A stretch of 64,000 bases of DNA from DATFVA01 sp963832355. GTDB lineage: Bacteria > Bacteroidota > Ignavibacteria > Ignavibacteriales > Ignavibacteriaceae. Made by a program: the position numbers and the translations under genes. Numbering within the stretch: position 1 is the stretch's first letter; each line of letters opens with the position of its first letter. Shown here piece after piece: positions 17,512 to 26,271 of the stretch. The stretch covers positions 496,001 to 560,000 of the forward strand of contig CAWHTX010000014.1 in assembly GCA_963832355.1 (NCBI GenBank), written 5' to 3'. Below the pieces are notes generated by a model, which saw only the letters and a list, made by a program, of their open reading frames with translations, was not told where the DNA came from and did not search any database.

Positions 17512-17632
17512 TCCGTCCGTAAAAAATATAGTTGCTATTTGTAAAATGAATTTCTATTATAACTCATTCCTCTGCAGTACCCGGTTTATCGAATAGATTA
17601 TGAACTCATGAATATTATTGAGGTAGGATTAT

Positions 17633-18724
17633 ATGCCCATATTTATGGATCGACATGATGTGAAAGGTGCATCCGCAGAACAGGTTGCCGAGGTGCATCA
17701 AAAGGATTTAAAGGTTCAGGAAAAATTCGGCTGTAAAGGTATTACATACTGGTTTGATGAAAAAACCGGTCTGGCTTTCTGCCTGATTGAAGCTCCGCAA
17801 ATGAAGGCGGTTGTTGATATGCATAAGGAAGCACATGGACTGGTTCCGAACAGAATCATCCGGGTCGATGAAGATGCTGTCTATTCATTCCTCGGGAGAA
17901 TATCTGATCCATTTAAGCATAAAGAAAGGGATCTTGTTAAAATAATTAATGAAACCGGTGTAAGAACAATCCTTCATCTCGAAGCAAAATATCCTATAAG
18001 ATATTTTGAAAATATAAAGAGGGAACACATCGTGTCAAATCTTATCGAGGATCTTTCGGTAGAAACAGTGAACGCTGCGGGCGGAAGCAAGGTGGATGAG
18101 GATTCCGCGGGATTAACCGCTTCCTTTATTAGTCAGAATGACGCATTAAAATGTGCTGAAAATGTTCAGTCAGTCCTTAAGAAACGAAAATCGGCGATAA
18201 AAGTTTCTATTGGTATTTCAGCAGGGTCTCCCGTAGAAGGAAGCAGAAAGGTCTTTGGCGATACTGTCAGAACAGCAAAGAACCTGAGTTATACAGCCCT
18301 TCCCGGAAGAACCTTCGTGTCATCTTCTCTCAGTCATTTCTCTGGAAAACCACTTAATCTTTCAGCTTCAAATAAAACATTTAAATCAATCCAGCCCGAT
18401 GAAGAAATATTTCTGAATAATTTAATCGATTATGCCGAAGTCAATCTGGATAATTTCTACACACGTATTGACCATTGCTGCGAACAGCTCGGCATTAGTA
18501 AATCCAAACTTTATCGAAAAACAGTCTCACTCACCAGTTATTCCCCTGCAGAGTTCCTGAAGGAGTTCCGGTTAAAAATGGCAATGAGGAAAATCATCAA
18601 ACGGGAAGGGAACATAGCTGAAATAGCTTTTGCTTCCGGTTTTAACACACCTTCCTACTTTACACAGTGCTTTAAGGAAAGATTCGGCATACTGCCTTCC
18701 GATTATGTGATCAGTATCTCATAA
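17633..18724 (+). CDS. AraC-family regulator with N-terminal DUF4242 and central nucleotide-cyclase-like domain
   Basis: 363-residue protein with three modules. Residues 1-85 are a DUF4242 (SCO4226-like, reported as nickel-binding) domain: MPIFMDRHDVKGASAEQVAE...HKEAHGLVPNRIIRV. Residues about 120-235 resemble a class III nucleotide cyclase core (ILHLEAKYP, KVSIGISAGSPVEGSRKVFGDTVRTAKNL), but the metal-binding aspartates are not evident, so it may be a sensor rather than an enzyme. Residues about 265-363 form an AraC helix-turn-helix pair (LGISKSKLYRKTVSLT, IAEIAFASGFNTPSYFTQCFKERFG). The start has an AGGT-type SD. A stand-alone DUF4242 protein follows at 18849, a likely target or partner. 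Confidence 0.8.
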   Translation: MPIFMDRHDVKGASAEQVAEVHQKDLKVQEKFGCKGITYWFDEKTGLAFCLIEAPQMKAVVDMHKEAHGLVPNRIIRVDEDAVYSFLGRISDPFKHKERDLVKIINETGVRTILHLEAKYPIRYFENIKREHIVSNLIEDLSVETVNAAGGSKVDEDSAGLTASFISQNDALKCAENVQSVLKKRKSAIKVSIGISAGSPVEGSRKVFGDTVRTAKNLSYTALPGRTFVSSSLSHFSGKPLNLSASNKTFKSIQPDEEIFLNNLIDYAEVNLDNFYTRIDHCCEQLGISKSKLYRKTVSLTSYSPAEFLKEFRLKMAMRKIIKREGNIAEIAFASGFNTPSYFTQCFKERFGILPSDYVISIS

Positions 18725-18848
18725 AGTCCAGGTGAATAAATATTAATAGTGATTGAACCGGGAGTGATAGATACCCTCCAGATAATTATTTACTTTCTTT
18801 CAGGATCGTTAATTAATACTTAATAAATTTAAAACCGGAGGTGTAATA

Positions 18849-19099
18849 TGGCACTATTCATGGATATTCATAAAGGAGTAGATGGTTTGACTGCCGAGGC
18901 AGTGGCTGAAGCTCATAAGAAAGATCTTGAGAAACAGGGACAGTACGGTGTGAAGTACCTTAAATACTGGTTTAATGAGAAAGACGGAACTGTGTTTTGT
19001 CTTTCGGAGGCTCCTGATAAGGAATCAGCCTACAGAGTTCATAAAGAAGCACACGGGCTGGTTCCTGATGAGATCATTGAAGTGAAAGAAGGAAAGTAA
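18849..19099 (+). CDS. Stand-alone DUF4242 (SCO4226 nickel-binding-like) protein
   Basis: 83-residue single-domain protein, MALFMDIHKGVDG...HKEAHGLVPDEIIEVKEGK, clearly homologous to the first 85 residues of the regulator encoded just upstream (shared FMD.H, EAVAEAHKKDL, KYWFNEKDGTVFCLSEAPDKE, VHKEAHGLVP). The family is a ferredoxin-like alpha/beta sandwich; one Streptomyces member binds nickel, but the ligands here are not verified. A strong CGGAGGTG SD lies 6-8 bases before the ATG. The 124-base gap from the regulator leaves room for its own promoter. Confidence 0.8.
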
Positions 19100-19109
19100 T
19101 TCAGAGAGT

Positions 19110-19499
19110 TCAATTTGGTTGTTCCCTGTGGGAAGGGAACATTTTAAATATCTTTTCTATGGCTTCAACGATTTCTTCGGTTGTAAACGGTATCGGCTGA
19201 AATAAGCACCGGTTCTGAAGTCGGTTATTCTGGTAGGATTCGCGCGGGGCAGTTGTAAAAAATATGATGGGTATGTTAAACTCATCGCAAATTCTCTCTG
19301 CCTCATCGATAATGTTTTGCTTCTTGTCAAGTTTTATGTCCATAAGAACAAGATCGGGACTTAATGCATTTATCTGGTTCAATGTGTCCTTATTATATGC
19401 AGCCGAGTGACATTCGTAACCGAGATCTTTACAGATCATTTTCAGATCGAGTGCAATCAATTTATTATTTTCAACTATCAGTATGGTCTTTTGACCCAT
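19110..19499 (-). CDS. Single-domain response-regulator receiver protein, degenerate active site
   Basis: 129-residue CheY-like receiver domain with no output domain. The phosphorylatable aspartate is present (LVLMDIKL, Asp54) and so is the FFTTA switch threonine. But the acidic pocket reads VENN instead of VEDE/VEDD, and the conserved lysine of the K-P motif is replaced (LFQPIPF, Gln). Loss of the magnesium-binding Asp and of the Lys suggests it is not switched by phosphorylation in the usual way. It converges with the DUF4242 gene (10-base gap), and no histidine kinase is nearby. Confidence 0.8.
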   Translation of the reverse strand: MGQKTILIVENNKLIALDLKMICKDLGYECHSAAYNKDTLNQINALSPDLVLMDIKLDKKQNIIDEAERICDEFNIPIIFFTTAPRESYQNNRLQNRCLFQPIPFTTEEIVEAIEKIFKMFPSHREQPN

Positions 19500-19778
19500 T
19501 GAATAACTACCTTCCTGTAAAATATCACTGAAATAAGATAGCTATAATTCAAAGGACGTTAAAGTGAAAAAAAATCAAAATTGAATTTTTCGATAGTTAA
19601 ACTCGTTTCGAAATAAATGAATTAACATACGGTTCGTCAGCAGATTTTTTTACAGTACATTTCGTCTTATCCACTGGCAAAATTACCTCAATTTTCAATT
19701 CAACCTCTATCACCCCATATGCTAATATGTGTGAGCAGTAACAAATACTTAAGTGTGGAATTAGCAAATTTATTTAAG

Positions 19779-20561
19779 ATGTTTAAAAGAATTACGATTA
19801 AAATCGGTAAATCTGCAATATCCTTCTTCAGTTCGATCGGAAGCATTACCATAATGGGACTAAAGGCCGCTTCTGCCTTAAAAAAAACGCATATTTATAT
19901 TGAACAGGTAATTAAAAGCTTTGATTACATTGGAGTAGGTTCTCTGCCGCTTTTACTTACAAGTTCTGTGTTTATGGGTTTGGTTGTGGGACTTCAGGTT
20001 GGAATGGGAGCTGGTCCTCTCACTCCTCCATGGGTTGAAGGGGGAATAATAATCAAACTGGTATTTCTTGAAATGGGACCCATTGTGTTCGGATTACTGC
20101 TTGCCGGGAGGATCAGTGCCGGAATAGCTGCTGAAACAGGGGAAATGAATGTAACCGAACAAATTGATGCTCTTCGTACTTCAGCTATTGATCCTGTTGA
20201 ATATTTGGTAATGCCGAGATTACTGGCCGGTATTATTGCAGTTCCTGTTCTTATTGTCTGGGGCGACCTGATTTCAATTTTCTTTGGATTTGTCTCAACC
20301 CATTTTATTACAGGACTATCATGGCCCGGTTATGTGAAAGGAATGAGAGGTGGATTTCAGGCTACTGATATGTATACATCAATTATCAAAGGATTTGTCT
20401 TCGGAATAATTATCACCCAATTCGGCTGTTACTTCGGTATTAACGCAAGGCAGGGGGCAAAAGGAGTAGGACGCGCAACAACATATGCAGTTATCTGGTC
20501 ATCTATAATCCTTATAATCGTTGATTATTTATTATCGGGAGTTTTATCCCTTATATGGTAG
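19779..20561 (+). CDS. mlaE: MlaE-family ABC transporter permease
   Basis: Permease of a Mla-type phospholipid transport system that moves lipids between inner and outer membranes. About 260 residues with five to six hydrophobic helices; the family signature is visible in FGLLLAGRISAGIAAETGEMNVTEQIDALR and the ending LLSGVL. An in-frame ATG 60 bases upstream (19719) would add 20 residues unlike the family; the ATG at 19779 gives normal length, though its SD is weak. mlaF overlaps its 3' end by 7 bases. The order mlaE-mlaF-mlaD is a minimal MlaFED set; no MlaA, B or C is seen here. Confidence 0.88.
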   Translation: MFKRITIKIGKSAISFFSSIGSITIMGLKAASALKKTHIYIEQVIKSFDYIGVGSLPLLLTSSVFMGLVVGLQVGMGAGPLTPPWVEGGIIIKLVFLEMGPIVFGLLLAGRISAGIAAETGEMNVTEQIDALRTSAIDPVEYLVMPRLLAGIIAVPVLIVWGDLISIFFGFVSTHFITGLSWPGYVKGMRGGFQATDMYTSIIKGFVFGIIITQFGCYFGINARQGAKGVGRATTYAVIWSSIILIIVDYLLSGVLSLIW

Positions 20562-21292
20562 AAATACAAAACATATCAAAGGCATTCGGAAGCAATCAGG
20601 TGCTCAAAGAACTTAGTCTTGAGGTTCGGGATAAAGAGATACATACCGTAATAGGACAGAGCGGTGTCGGAAAATCTGTCCTTATGAAGATTATCATAGG
20701 GTTAATACCACCTGACAGCGGAAGGATAATGGTGGATGGACAGGATATAACTAAATTAAACGAAGATGAGCTTAATGAAAAAATAAGAGTAAAAATCGGG
20801 GTGGTATATCAGAATGGTGCACTATGGGATTCATTAACCATAGGCGAAAACCTGAAATTGGTGCTCAAACTAAAAAAGCATATTAAAAAAGAAGATATGG
20901 ATTCAATGGTTAAAGAGAGTCTGGAGATGGTAGAACTGCCGGATCTTCAGGATAAGTATCCCGAAGAATTAAGCGGAGGTATGAAAAAAAGAATCTCGGT
21001 GGCAAGAGCAATGATCCTGAAACCGGAGTATATTATTTATGACGAACCTGGAACAGGCCTTGATCCCGTCCTTACAAATATGGTAGACGAAATGATCTCA
21101 AAATTAAATAAGGAACAGGAAATTACATCACTTGTTATAAGTCATAATATAAAAAGTGCCGAAAAAATATCCGACAGGATCAGTATGATTTATAATGGCA
21201 AAATAATAAACACCTGCGATGCAGATCAGTTGTGGGAACAGGATAATGAAAAATTTAACAAATTTATCAATGGGGAGAAGGATTTTCAATGA
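20555..21292 (+). CDS. mlaF: MlaF-family ABC transporter ATP-binding protein
   Basis: 245-residue ATPase of the Mla-type phospholipid transporter. Walker A GQSGVGKSVLMK, Q-loop VVYQNGALWD, signature LSGGMKKRISVARAM, Walker B YIIYDEPGTGLDP and H-loop SHN are all present. The GALWDSLT segment and the GMKKR variant of the signature are typical of MlaF. It overlaps mlaE by 7 and mlaD by 4 bases (ATGA), showing translational coupling. Confidence 0.9.
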   Translation: MVEIQNISKAFGSNQVLKELSLEVRDKEIHTVIGQSGVGKSVLMKIIIGLIPPDSGRIMVDGQDITKLNEDELNEKIRVKIGVVYQNGALWDSLTIGENLKLVLKLKKHIKKEDMDSMVKESLEMVELPDLQDKYPEELSGGMKKRISVARAMILKPEYIIYDEPGTGLDPVLTNMVDEMISKLNKEQEITSLVISHNIKSAEKISDRISMIYNGKIINTCDADQLWEQDNEKFNKFINGEKDFQ

Positions 21293-22161
21293 AAAGAAAA
21301 CCTAATGAATTTTATATCGGCCTGTCTGTTATTATTACTGTATTGGTTGTAATTGCAGTAATATTCTATCTGGAATCACATAATTTCCTTTCCGGGGGAA
21401 TTACCGTGAACATGGTGGTTGAGGATGCCGCGGGAATTAGTTCAGGTGCAGATATATACTATAAAGGACTTAAGGTTGGGTCCGTTGGAGACACCAGGGT
21501 GACTTCAAAAGACATTCTGTTGGAACTGCAGATAACCAAACTGGATTCAATACCGGACGATTCCCGATTTACAATTTCCTCCTCGAGTATCATTGGTGGT
21601 AAATCGGTGCAGATCAGACCGGGAAACTCTGATACCTATCTGAAGGATGGGAGCACAGTAAAAGGAGCAGCTGGAGAATCACTTTCTGATGTTATAAACA
21701 CGGCAGACAGCACTGCAAGAACTATTAAAAAAGCAGCTGGGAATATCGATACGCTTACAGATGAAGACACCCAAAGAAAAGTTAACAAAATACTTAGCGG
21801 AGTTGAAGAATCTGTCAGCCTTATTAACCAGACACTGAAAAGCAGTCTTGATGATATAAATAGATCAGTGGCCAATATCAGGGATATTACAAGTGAAAGT
21901 AAAGCACCGATTGACACAATAGTTCAGCGCTTATCAATATATGCCACAAAAATAAATACTTCTATAAACAATATAGAAAAGGCAACAGGGCATCTGAAAG
22001 CTGCCGCTGCCGGATTAAACAGCGGGAAAGGCACTGCCGGGAAATTACTTACCGATGATGAATTATATAACAGGATCAATAAGACTATAGAAAATCTTAA
22101 TAGTCTTATTAATGACATTAAAGAACATCCGGCAAAGTATGTACACGTAAGTTTGTTCTAA
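21289..22161 (+). CDS. mlaD: MCE (MlaD-family) substrate-binding protein
   Basis: 290-residue single-pass protein: a transmembrane helix at about 11-28, an MCE domain at about 38-115 (DAAGISSGADIYYKGLKVGSV, SSSIIGGKSVQIRPGN), then a long helical, Ser/Thr/Asn-rich tail that may form a coiled channel or stalk. MlaD-type proteins form hexameric rings that bind phospholipids in the periplasm. It is longer than E. coli MlaD because of the tail, as is common outside Proteobacteria. Last gene of the mlaEFD operon. Confidence 0.88.
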   Translation: MKRKPNEFYIGLSVIITVLVVIAVIFYLESHNFLSGGITVNMVVEDAAGISSGADIYYKGLKVGSVGDTRVTSKDILLELQITKLDSIPDDSRFTISSSSIIGGKSVQIRPGNSDTYLKDGSTVKGAAGESLSDVINTADSTARTIKKAAGNIDTLTDEDTQRKVNKILSGVEESVSLINQTLKSSLDDINRSVANIRDITSESKAPIDTIVQRLSIYATKINTSINNIEKATGHLKAAAAGLNSGKGTAGKLLTDDELYNRINKTIENLNSLINDIKEHPAKYVHVSLF

Positions 22162-22386
22162 GGCTAATGTTTTATCTTATAAATTGATGCTAAACACAAA
22201 TTTAGTTCTGACATGCTGTTAGTATTGTAATAACAACAAATTAGCCGGTTCCGGAACTGATTATTATAGATTTCATATTCGGCAGGAACCGGGGGACAGC
22301 AGGATCGGCATTAGGTGGATTCTTCTGATTCATACTTATTATAATTATAAGCGGCCTGCTTGTTCATTACATTGCATAACAAACTC

Positions 22387-22412
22387 GACCGTCCGTAAAA
22401 ACGGTCTTATTT
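22387..22412 (+). promoter_or_regulatory. Hairpin upstream of the encapsulin operon
   Basis: GACCGT (22387-22392) pairs with ACGGTC (22401-22406), followed by TTATTTA, 34 bases before the cargo gene start. It could be the terminator of the preceding transcript or a leader element. The rest of the 278-base gap after mlaD has no ORF. Confidence 0.35.
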
Positions 22413-22439
22413 ACTCTCATAGAAAAGGAGAAAATAGAT

Positions 22440-22775
22440 ATGTCCGAATTTCACGAACCGCCTGAAGATCTGAGTCCGCAGACACGGGATTTCAGAAGAG
22501 CATTGAACTCTTTAGAAGAGGAAATACAGGCGATTGACTGGTATCAGCAGCGTATAGATTCAACACAGGATGAACAACTTAAACAAATAATTGAGCATAA
22601 TAAACTTGAGGAGATGGAACATGCAATGATGGCTCTCGAGTGGCTCCGCCGAAACATGCCCGGATGGGATGAAAAAATGAGGCAGTATTTATTTAAGGAA
22701 AAAGATATTGTCGACCTTGAAGAAGATGAAGTCCCCGCTGAACAGGAAGATCTGGGGATTGGAAAAACAAAATAG
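22440..22775 (+). CDS. Encapsulated ferritin-like protein (encapsulin cargo)
   Basis: 111-residue EncFtn-type protein. These oxidise Fe(II) as ring-shaped assemblies and deliver mineral into an encapsulin shell. By alignment to the Rhodospirillum rubrum protein from memory, the ferroxidase ligands correspond to Glu28 (EEEIQAIDWY), Glu58 and His61 (LEEMEHAM); Trp34-Tyr35 match the conserved WY; one entry-site glutamate is Gln30 here. The acidic linker (DLEEDEVPAEQE) leads to a C-terminal DLGIGKTK, the LGIG-type encapsulin targeting peptide. A good AAAAGGAG SD precedes the ATG. The shell gene starts 11 bases downstream. Confidence 0.9.
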   Translation: MSEFHEPPEDLSPQTRDFRRALNSLEEEIQAIDWYQQRIDSTQDEQLKQIIEHNKLEEMEHAMMALEWLRRNMPGWDEKMRQYLFKEKDIVDLEEDEVPAEQEDLGIGKTK

Positions 22776-22786
22776 AGGAGATATAA

Positions 22787-23578
22787 ATGGATATTCTGAG
22801 AAAATCACTGGCTCCCATTACCGCTGAAGCATGGGAGGAAATTAATAAACAGGCAAAAAAAGTATTTAATTCAGTACTGTCAGCCCGGAAGTTTGTAGAT
22901 ATTGACGGGCCAAAAGGCTGGGATTTTGAAGCAGTATCACTGGGAAGGCTCGATCCGGGCAATGAAAAGAAAGGAACAGTACGATATGGTATTAATAAAG
23001 TACTTCCGCTAATAGAAACCCGTGCCGATTTTGAGCTCAACATATGGGAACTGGATAATGCAGCCAGAGGAGCAGCGGATCTTGATCTTGCTTCAATGGA
23101 AGAGGCTGCTAAAAAAATTGCCGAGTTCGAGGAAAATGTTATTTATAAAGGATTAACCAAGTCGGGAGTGAAAGGCCTTAAAGAATCAAGCGGGCATAAA
23201 GCACATAAGTATCCGGAAAAGGTTGAAGATCTGCCGAAAGTAATCACCGAAATGATAAGCCAGTTGGTGAAATCTTCTGTAGAAGGTCCCTATTCACTGA
23301 TATTAAGTACCGAAAAATGGGAGGCCTTATCAAGTTATATCAGCGGTTATCCCTTAAAGAAGGTAGTTAAAAGCCTCCTGGAAGGAAAAATAATTCTGAA
23401 TCCATCATCTAAAGATACATTTCTGGTATCCGAAAGAGGGGGTGACTTCAGATTAACGCTGGGACAGGATTTATCAATTGGTTATCAGTCGCACGATACA
23501 AAAAATGTTCAGCTTTATTTTACTGAATCATTTACGTTCCAGGTAATTGATCCCGCTGCAGTTATGATCTTTAGTTAG
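22787..23578 (+). CDS. enc: Encapsulin shell protein (family 1, HK97-fold)
   Basis: 263-residue encapsulin monomer that self-assembles into a proteinaceous nanocompartment. The opening MDILRKSLAPITAEAWEEI and the segment RKFVDIDGPKGWDFEAVSLG are hallmarks of family 1 encapsulins. The length matches those forming 60-subunit T=1 shells. Its neighbour encodes the ferritin-like cargo with a targeting tail, so the pair is an iron-storage/oxidative-stress compartment. A GAGGAGAT SD sits before the ATG. The shell lacks any extra domain. Confidence 0.93.
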   Translation: MDILRKSLAPITAEAWEEINKQAKKVFNSVLSARKFVDIDGPKGWDFEAVSLGRLDPGNEKKGTVRYGINKVLPLIETRADFELNIWELDNAARGAADLDLASMEEAAKKIAEFEENVIYKGLTKSGVKGLKESSGHKAHKYPEKVEDLPKVITEMISQLVKSSVEGPYSLILSTEKWEALSSYISGYPLKKVVKSLLEGKIILNPSSKDTFLVSERGGDFRLTLGQDLSIGYQSHDTKNVQLYFTESFTFQVIDPAAVMIFS

Positions 23579-23723
23579 TAAGATCGGAAGATTCGCGCCA
23601 TCTGTCAGGACTATCCATACTTAAGCGATTTGTGCTTATGTATGGTTAATAATTAAGATTCTTTTTGGCAGCAATTTGCAATTATACCTGGAATGCCTTA
23701 CTTTTTAGACGAGATGACATACA

Positions 23724-23752
23724 GCTGACTATCAGTAGGTTTGGTAGTCAGC
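23724..23752 (+). terminator. Hairpin after the encapsulin operon
   Basis: A perfect 8-bp stem GCTGACTA (23724-23731) with TAGTCAGC (23745-23752) and a 13-base loop. No T run follows. A second imperfect hairpin (CCATAC...GTATGG) lies at about 23615-23645. One of these probably terminates encapsulin transcripts. Confidence 0.45.
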
Positions 23753-23805
23753 ATATATTTCTGAGCCTATACTCGCCAAATTTATAATAAAAACAGGAGT
23801 AAAAA

Positions 23806-24703
23806 ATGAAGAGGTTATTTTTCTCTCTTTCGATTCTTTTATTTATTTCATTACTATTTAGTATCCTGCAGCAATGAGCCCGAAAGAAATGTGGTTGATG
23901 TTACTGCAAAGGACTATTCTTTCCATTCGAAAGATACTATTCCTTCAGGTTGGACAACTTTCCGATTTAATAACGAAGGGCATGCACACCATTTCTTTTT
24001 TCTAACTCTTCTGCCGGAGAATGCAGATTTCCATAGTTATATTAACGAACTAGGACCTGCGTTTGGTGTTACGTGGGATTCTCTTAAGAATGGGATGGAT
24101 AAAGTGCAGGCGGGAGCACTACTTGGGAGTTTAATACCAGATTGGTATGCTAATGCTAAAACTATGGGCGGCGCAGGTATCATTGCTCCGGGGAAAACTG
24201 AGGAAACAACAATAAAACTTGTTCCTGGAAATTATGTTATGGAATGCTACGTAAAAACCGAGGACGGTGTATTCCATAGTGGATTGGGAATGATAAAACC
24301 CATTTTTGTTACTGAAGAAAATTCGGGTATGAAAGAACCGACTGATGCGAATTATGATATTACTTTATCGAATAATAACATAGAAACAAAAGGAGAGTTA
24401 TCCCCGGGATTAAATACAGTGGCTGTCCATTTTAAGGAACACCCTCAGTACGGACTGGGAAATGATATTCATGTCGTCAGATTATTAGACGAAACAAACA
24501 TCGATTCCGTGATCAACTGGATGGATTGGATGAATATTAATGGCTTACGTACGCCTTCTCCGGCTGTTTTTTATGGTGGTACACAGGAAATGCCGGTGGG
24601 ATCTACTTCATATTTTACCGTTGATCTTGATCCCGGAAGGTATGCGTTTATTTCGGAAACTGCACGTGACCGGAATATGTTGAAAGAATTCACTGTTAAA
24701 TAA
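23806..24703 (+). CDS. Cupredoxin-like lipoprotein (frameshift inside the signal peptide)
   Basis: The ATG at 23806, with a CAGGAG SD, starts a signal peptide (MKRLFFSLSILLFISLLFS). The next frame then supplies SCSNEPERNVVDVTAKDYSF and continues to the stop at 24701. Removing one base near 23863 restores a perfect lipobox (LFSSC). The mature protein of about 275 residues looks like two cupredoxin-like beta domains. The first has HAHHFFFL, PGNYVMECYV and a histidine in VFHSGLGM. The second ends DPGRYAFISETARDRNMLKEFTV, typical of cupredoxin folds, but without a complete type 1 copper ligand set that I can confirm. Position after the encapsulin operon is suggestive of metal handling only. Confidence 0.6.
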
Positions 24704-25584
24704 CACGCTCTTAATTTCAAACCTCTATACGAAATTATTGATACTTGCAGTCCTTTTCCAGGCAGCAGCTATGTCTCAATCTTTTTTAACGAAAGGCTAC
24801 TTCAACAGCTGACTGGTGGGGCTGCAGGGATTCTTTGGTCCTCACTGCAGCCTGAAATTCAATACATCATAATGCGGATACTAATCTGGAAATCAATAAT
24901 TCTCTGGCAGTTGTTCTCAGAATAAATGTAAATATCTGATACTTTTTTTCAGGTGAACTTTTTACCTGGAATTCCTTTGGGGGAAGTAAAATCTTACCAA
25001 ATATTCTCTTGTAATCAGAAAATATGCCCCAATCGGAAATATCCGCCGCAGCATTATGTGGTATTTGTTTTGCTGCATTTAGCTGGATAATTACAAAGTA
25101 ACAACGACCTATGAAGAAAAGTAAAACAATAGAAATCAGGTATATGTACAATATGAAAAGACCTTTAAACACTTCAAGCAACTGGTTTTTATTAAAATAC
25201 TTAATTGTTGCAGCTTAATTAAAATTTATTCCATAACTGTTTCAATATGAGGGGAATTACTGCAGCTCTTAAAAAGAACATGCTAACCGCAGTTTTCAAA
25301 ATAATTGATAAGAGCGTACTTTTCTGAACAATAGTTTGTGATAAATTATCGTAATAACTATTTTCATCTTAGTATGAGAAAATATTTGTTACCGCTGCTG
25401 AGCTGATCCTGGTAACATCATAGATGTAATTAAACAAGCGGGAAATTCTCAATGCTCACCATTTACTCCCCACACTAATCCCGCAAATACAGGAGAGATA
25501 ATTTTTATGACTTTGCAGGTACAAGTGCCGAGCGACGGCGAATTCTTGTTCACACATTTCTTTTATTAAACTAAACCCAGATGT
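24704..25584. other. Long gap with weak coding signals
   Basis: 881 bases with no convincing plus-strand gene. At about 24734-24830 one frame reads TKLLILAVLFQAAAMSQSF...GYFNS before a stop, like a signal peptide left from a lost exported protein. A minus-strand ORF (24867-25181) is listed separately. A 20-codon ORF at 25507 near an AGGAGA is probably chance. Confidence 0.4.
24867..25181 (-). CDS. Hypothetical small membrane protein (low confidence)
   Basis: 104 codons starting with TTG and lacking an SD. The translation has one hydrophobic helix near the N terminus (GLFILYIYLISIVLLFFIG) followed by a basic soluble part. I recognise no family. It may be a real orphan, a fragment of a longer protein, or chance. 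Confidence 0.25.
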   Translation of the reverse strand: MLEVFKGLFILYIYLISIVLLFFIGRCYFVIIQLNAAKQIPHNAAADISDWGIFSDYKRIFGKILLPPKEFQVKSSPEKKYQIFTFILRTTARELLISRLVSAL

Positions 25585-26271
25585 ATGGATTCAGTCAGAA
25601 GACGAGCAATAATCACTGGTATATTATTTTTGACCGCAATGGGTGCATCGCTGGCGGGAGGCGGGCTGGTAGAGTCGGCAATACAGGGTGAGGCGGTATC
25701 CGGAAGCAGGATGACTCTGATAACAGGAGTTTCCCTCGAAATAGTAAACGGAATTGCTGTAATAGCTATTGCAGCTTTATTATTTCCTCTTTTGAAACTC
25801 AGGAGTGAAAGTCTGGCTCTCGGATATTTCGGATTTAGAATTATCGAAGCATTATTCTGTATCATCAGTGCATTTGTTCCAATATTAATATTATGGATGG
25901 AGCCGCAATCGGCAGCAGCTAATCCAGACATATACATTATTAAAGTTTTCGTTTCAGCAGTACGTGCAAACCTGATGAGAATTATGATCCCATTGTTCTT
26001 CAGCTTCGGTGCTGTCATTCTATATTACCTCCTGTGGCAATTAAAACTTGTCCCCCGGTTTGTTTCCGCCTGGGGATTTATTGCTGCTATTCTAGTGACT
26101 ATTCCTGTCGGGCTTAAGAACGACGAAATGATGAATATGCTATTTGTCCTACCCATAATAATAAATGAAATATTTCTCAGTATCCTATTGATCATAAAAG
26201 GATTTAATAATGAAAGCAGTTATTTACGAGAAATACGGACCTCCGGAAGTACTAAAAATCGCAGAAGTTGA
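25585..26271 (+). CDS. DUF4386 family membrane protein
   Basis: 228-residue polytopic protein with about six hydrophobic helices and the DUF4386 pattern: GILFLTAMGASLAGGGL, ALLFPLLKLRSESLALGYFGFRIIEA, and LKLVPRFVSAWGFIAA. The family is common in soil and marine bacteria and has no known biochemical role. Its 3' end overlaps the next gene by 62 bases, and the downstream start lies inside it with an AAGGAT SD, so they are cotranscribed. The tail beyond about residue 208 may be poorly conserved because of the overlap. Confidence 0.8.
   Translation: MDSVRRRAIITGILFLTAMGASLAGGGLVESAIQGEAVSGSRMTLITGVSLEIVNGIAVIAIAALLFPLLKLRSESLALGYFGFRIIEALFCIISAFVPILILWMEPQSAAANPDIYIIKVFVSAVRANLMRIMIPLFFSFGAVILYYLLWQLKLVPRFVSAWGFIAAILVTIPVGLKNDEMMNMLFVLPIIINEIFLSILLIIKGFNNESSYLREIRTSGSTKNRRS

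Noticed and set aside
24734..24830. Signal-peptide-like reading TKLLILAVLFQAAAMSQ
   Set aside because: No start codon with SD and a stop soon after; noted only as a possible remnant.
25507..25569. 20-codon ORF with an AGGAGA upstream
   Set aside because: SD spacing is too long (about 12 bases) and the peptide has no leader-like features.
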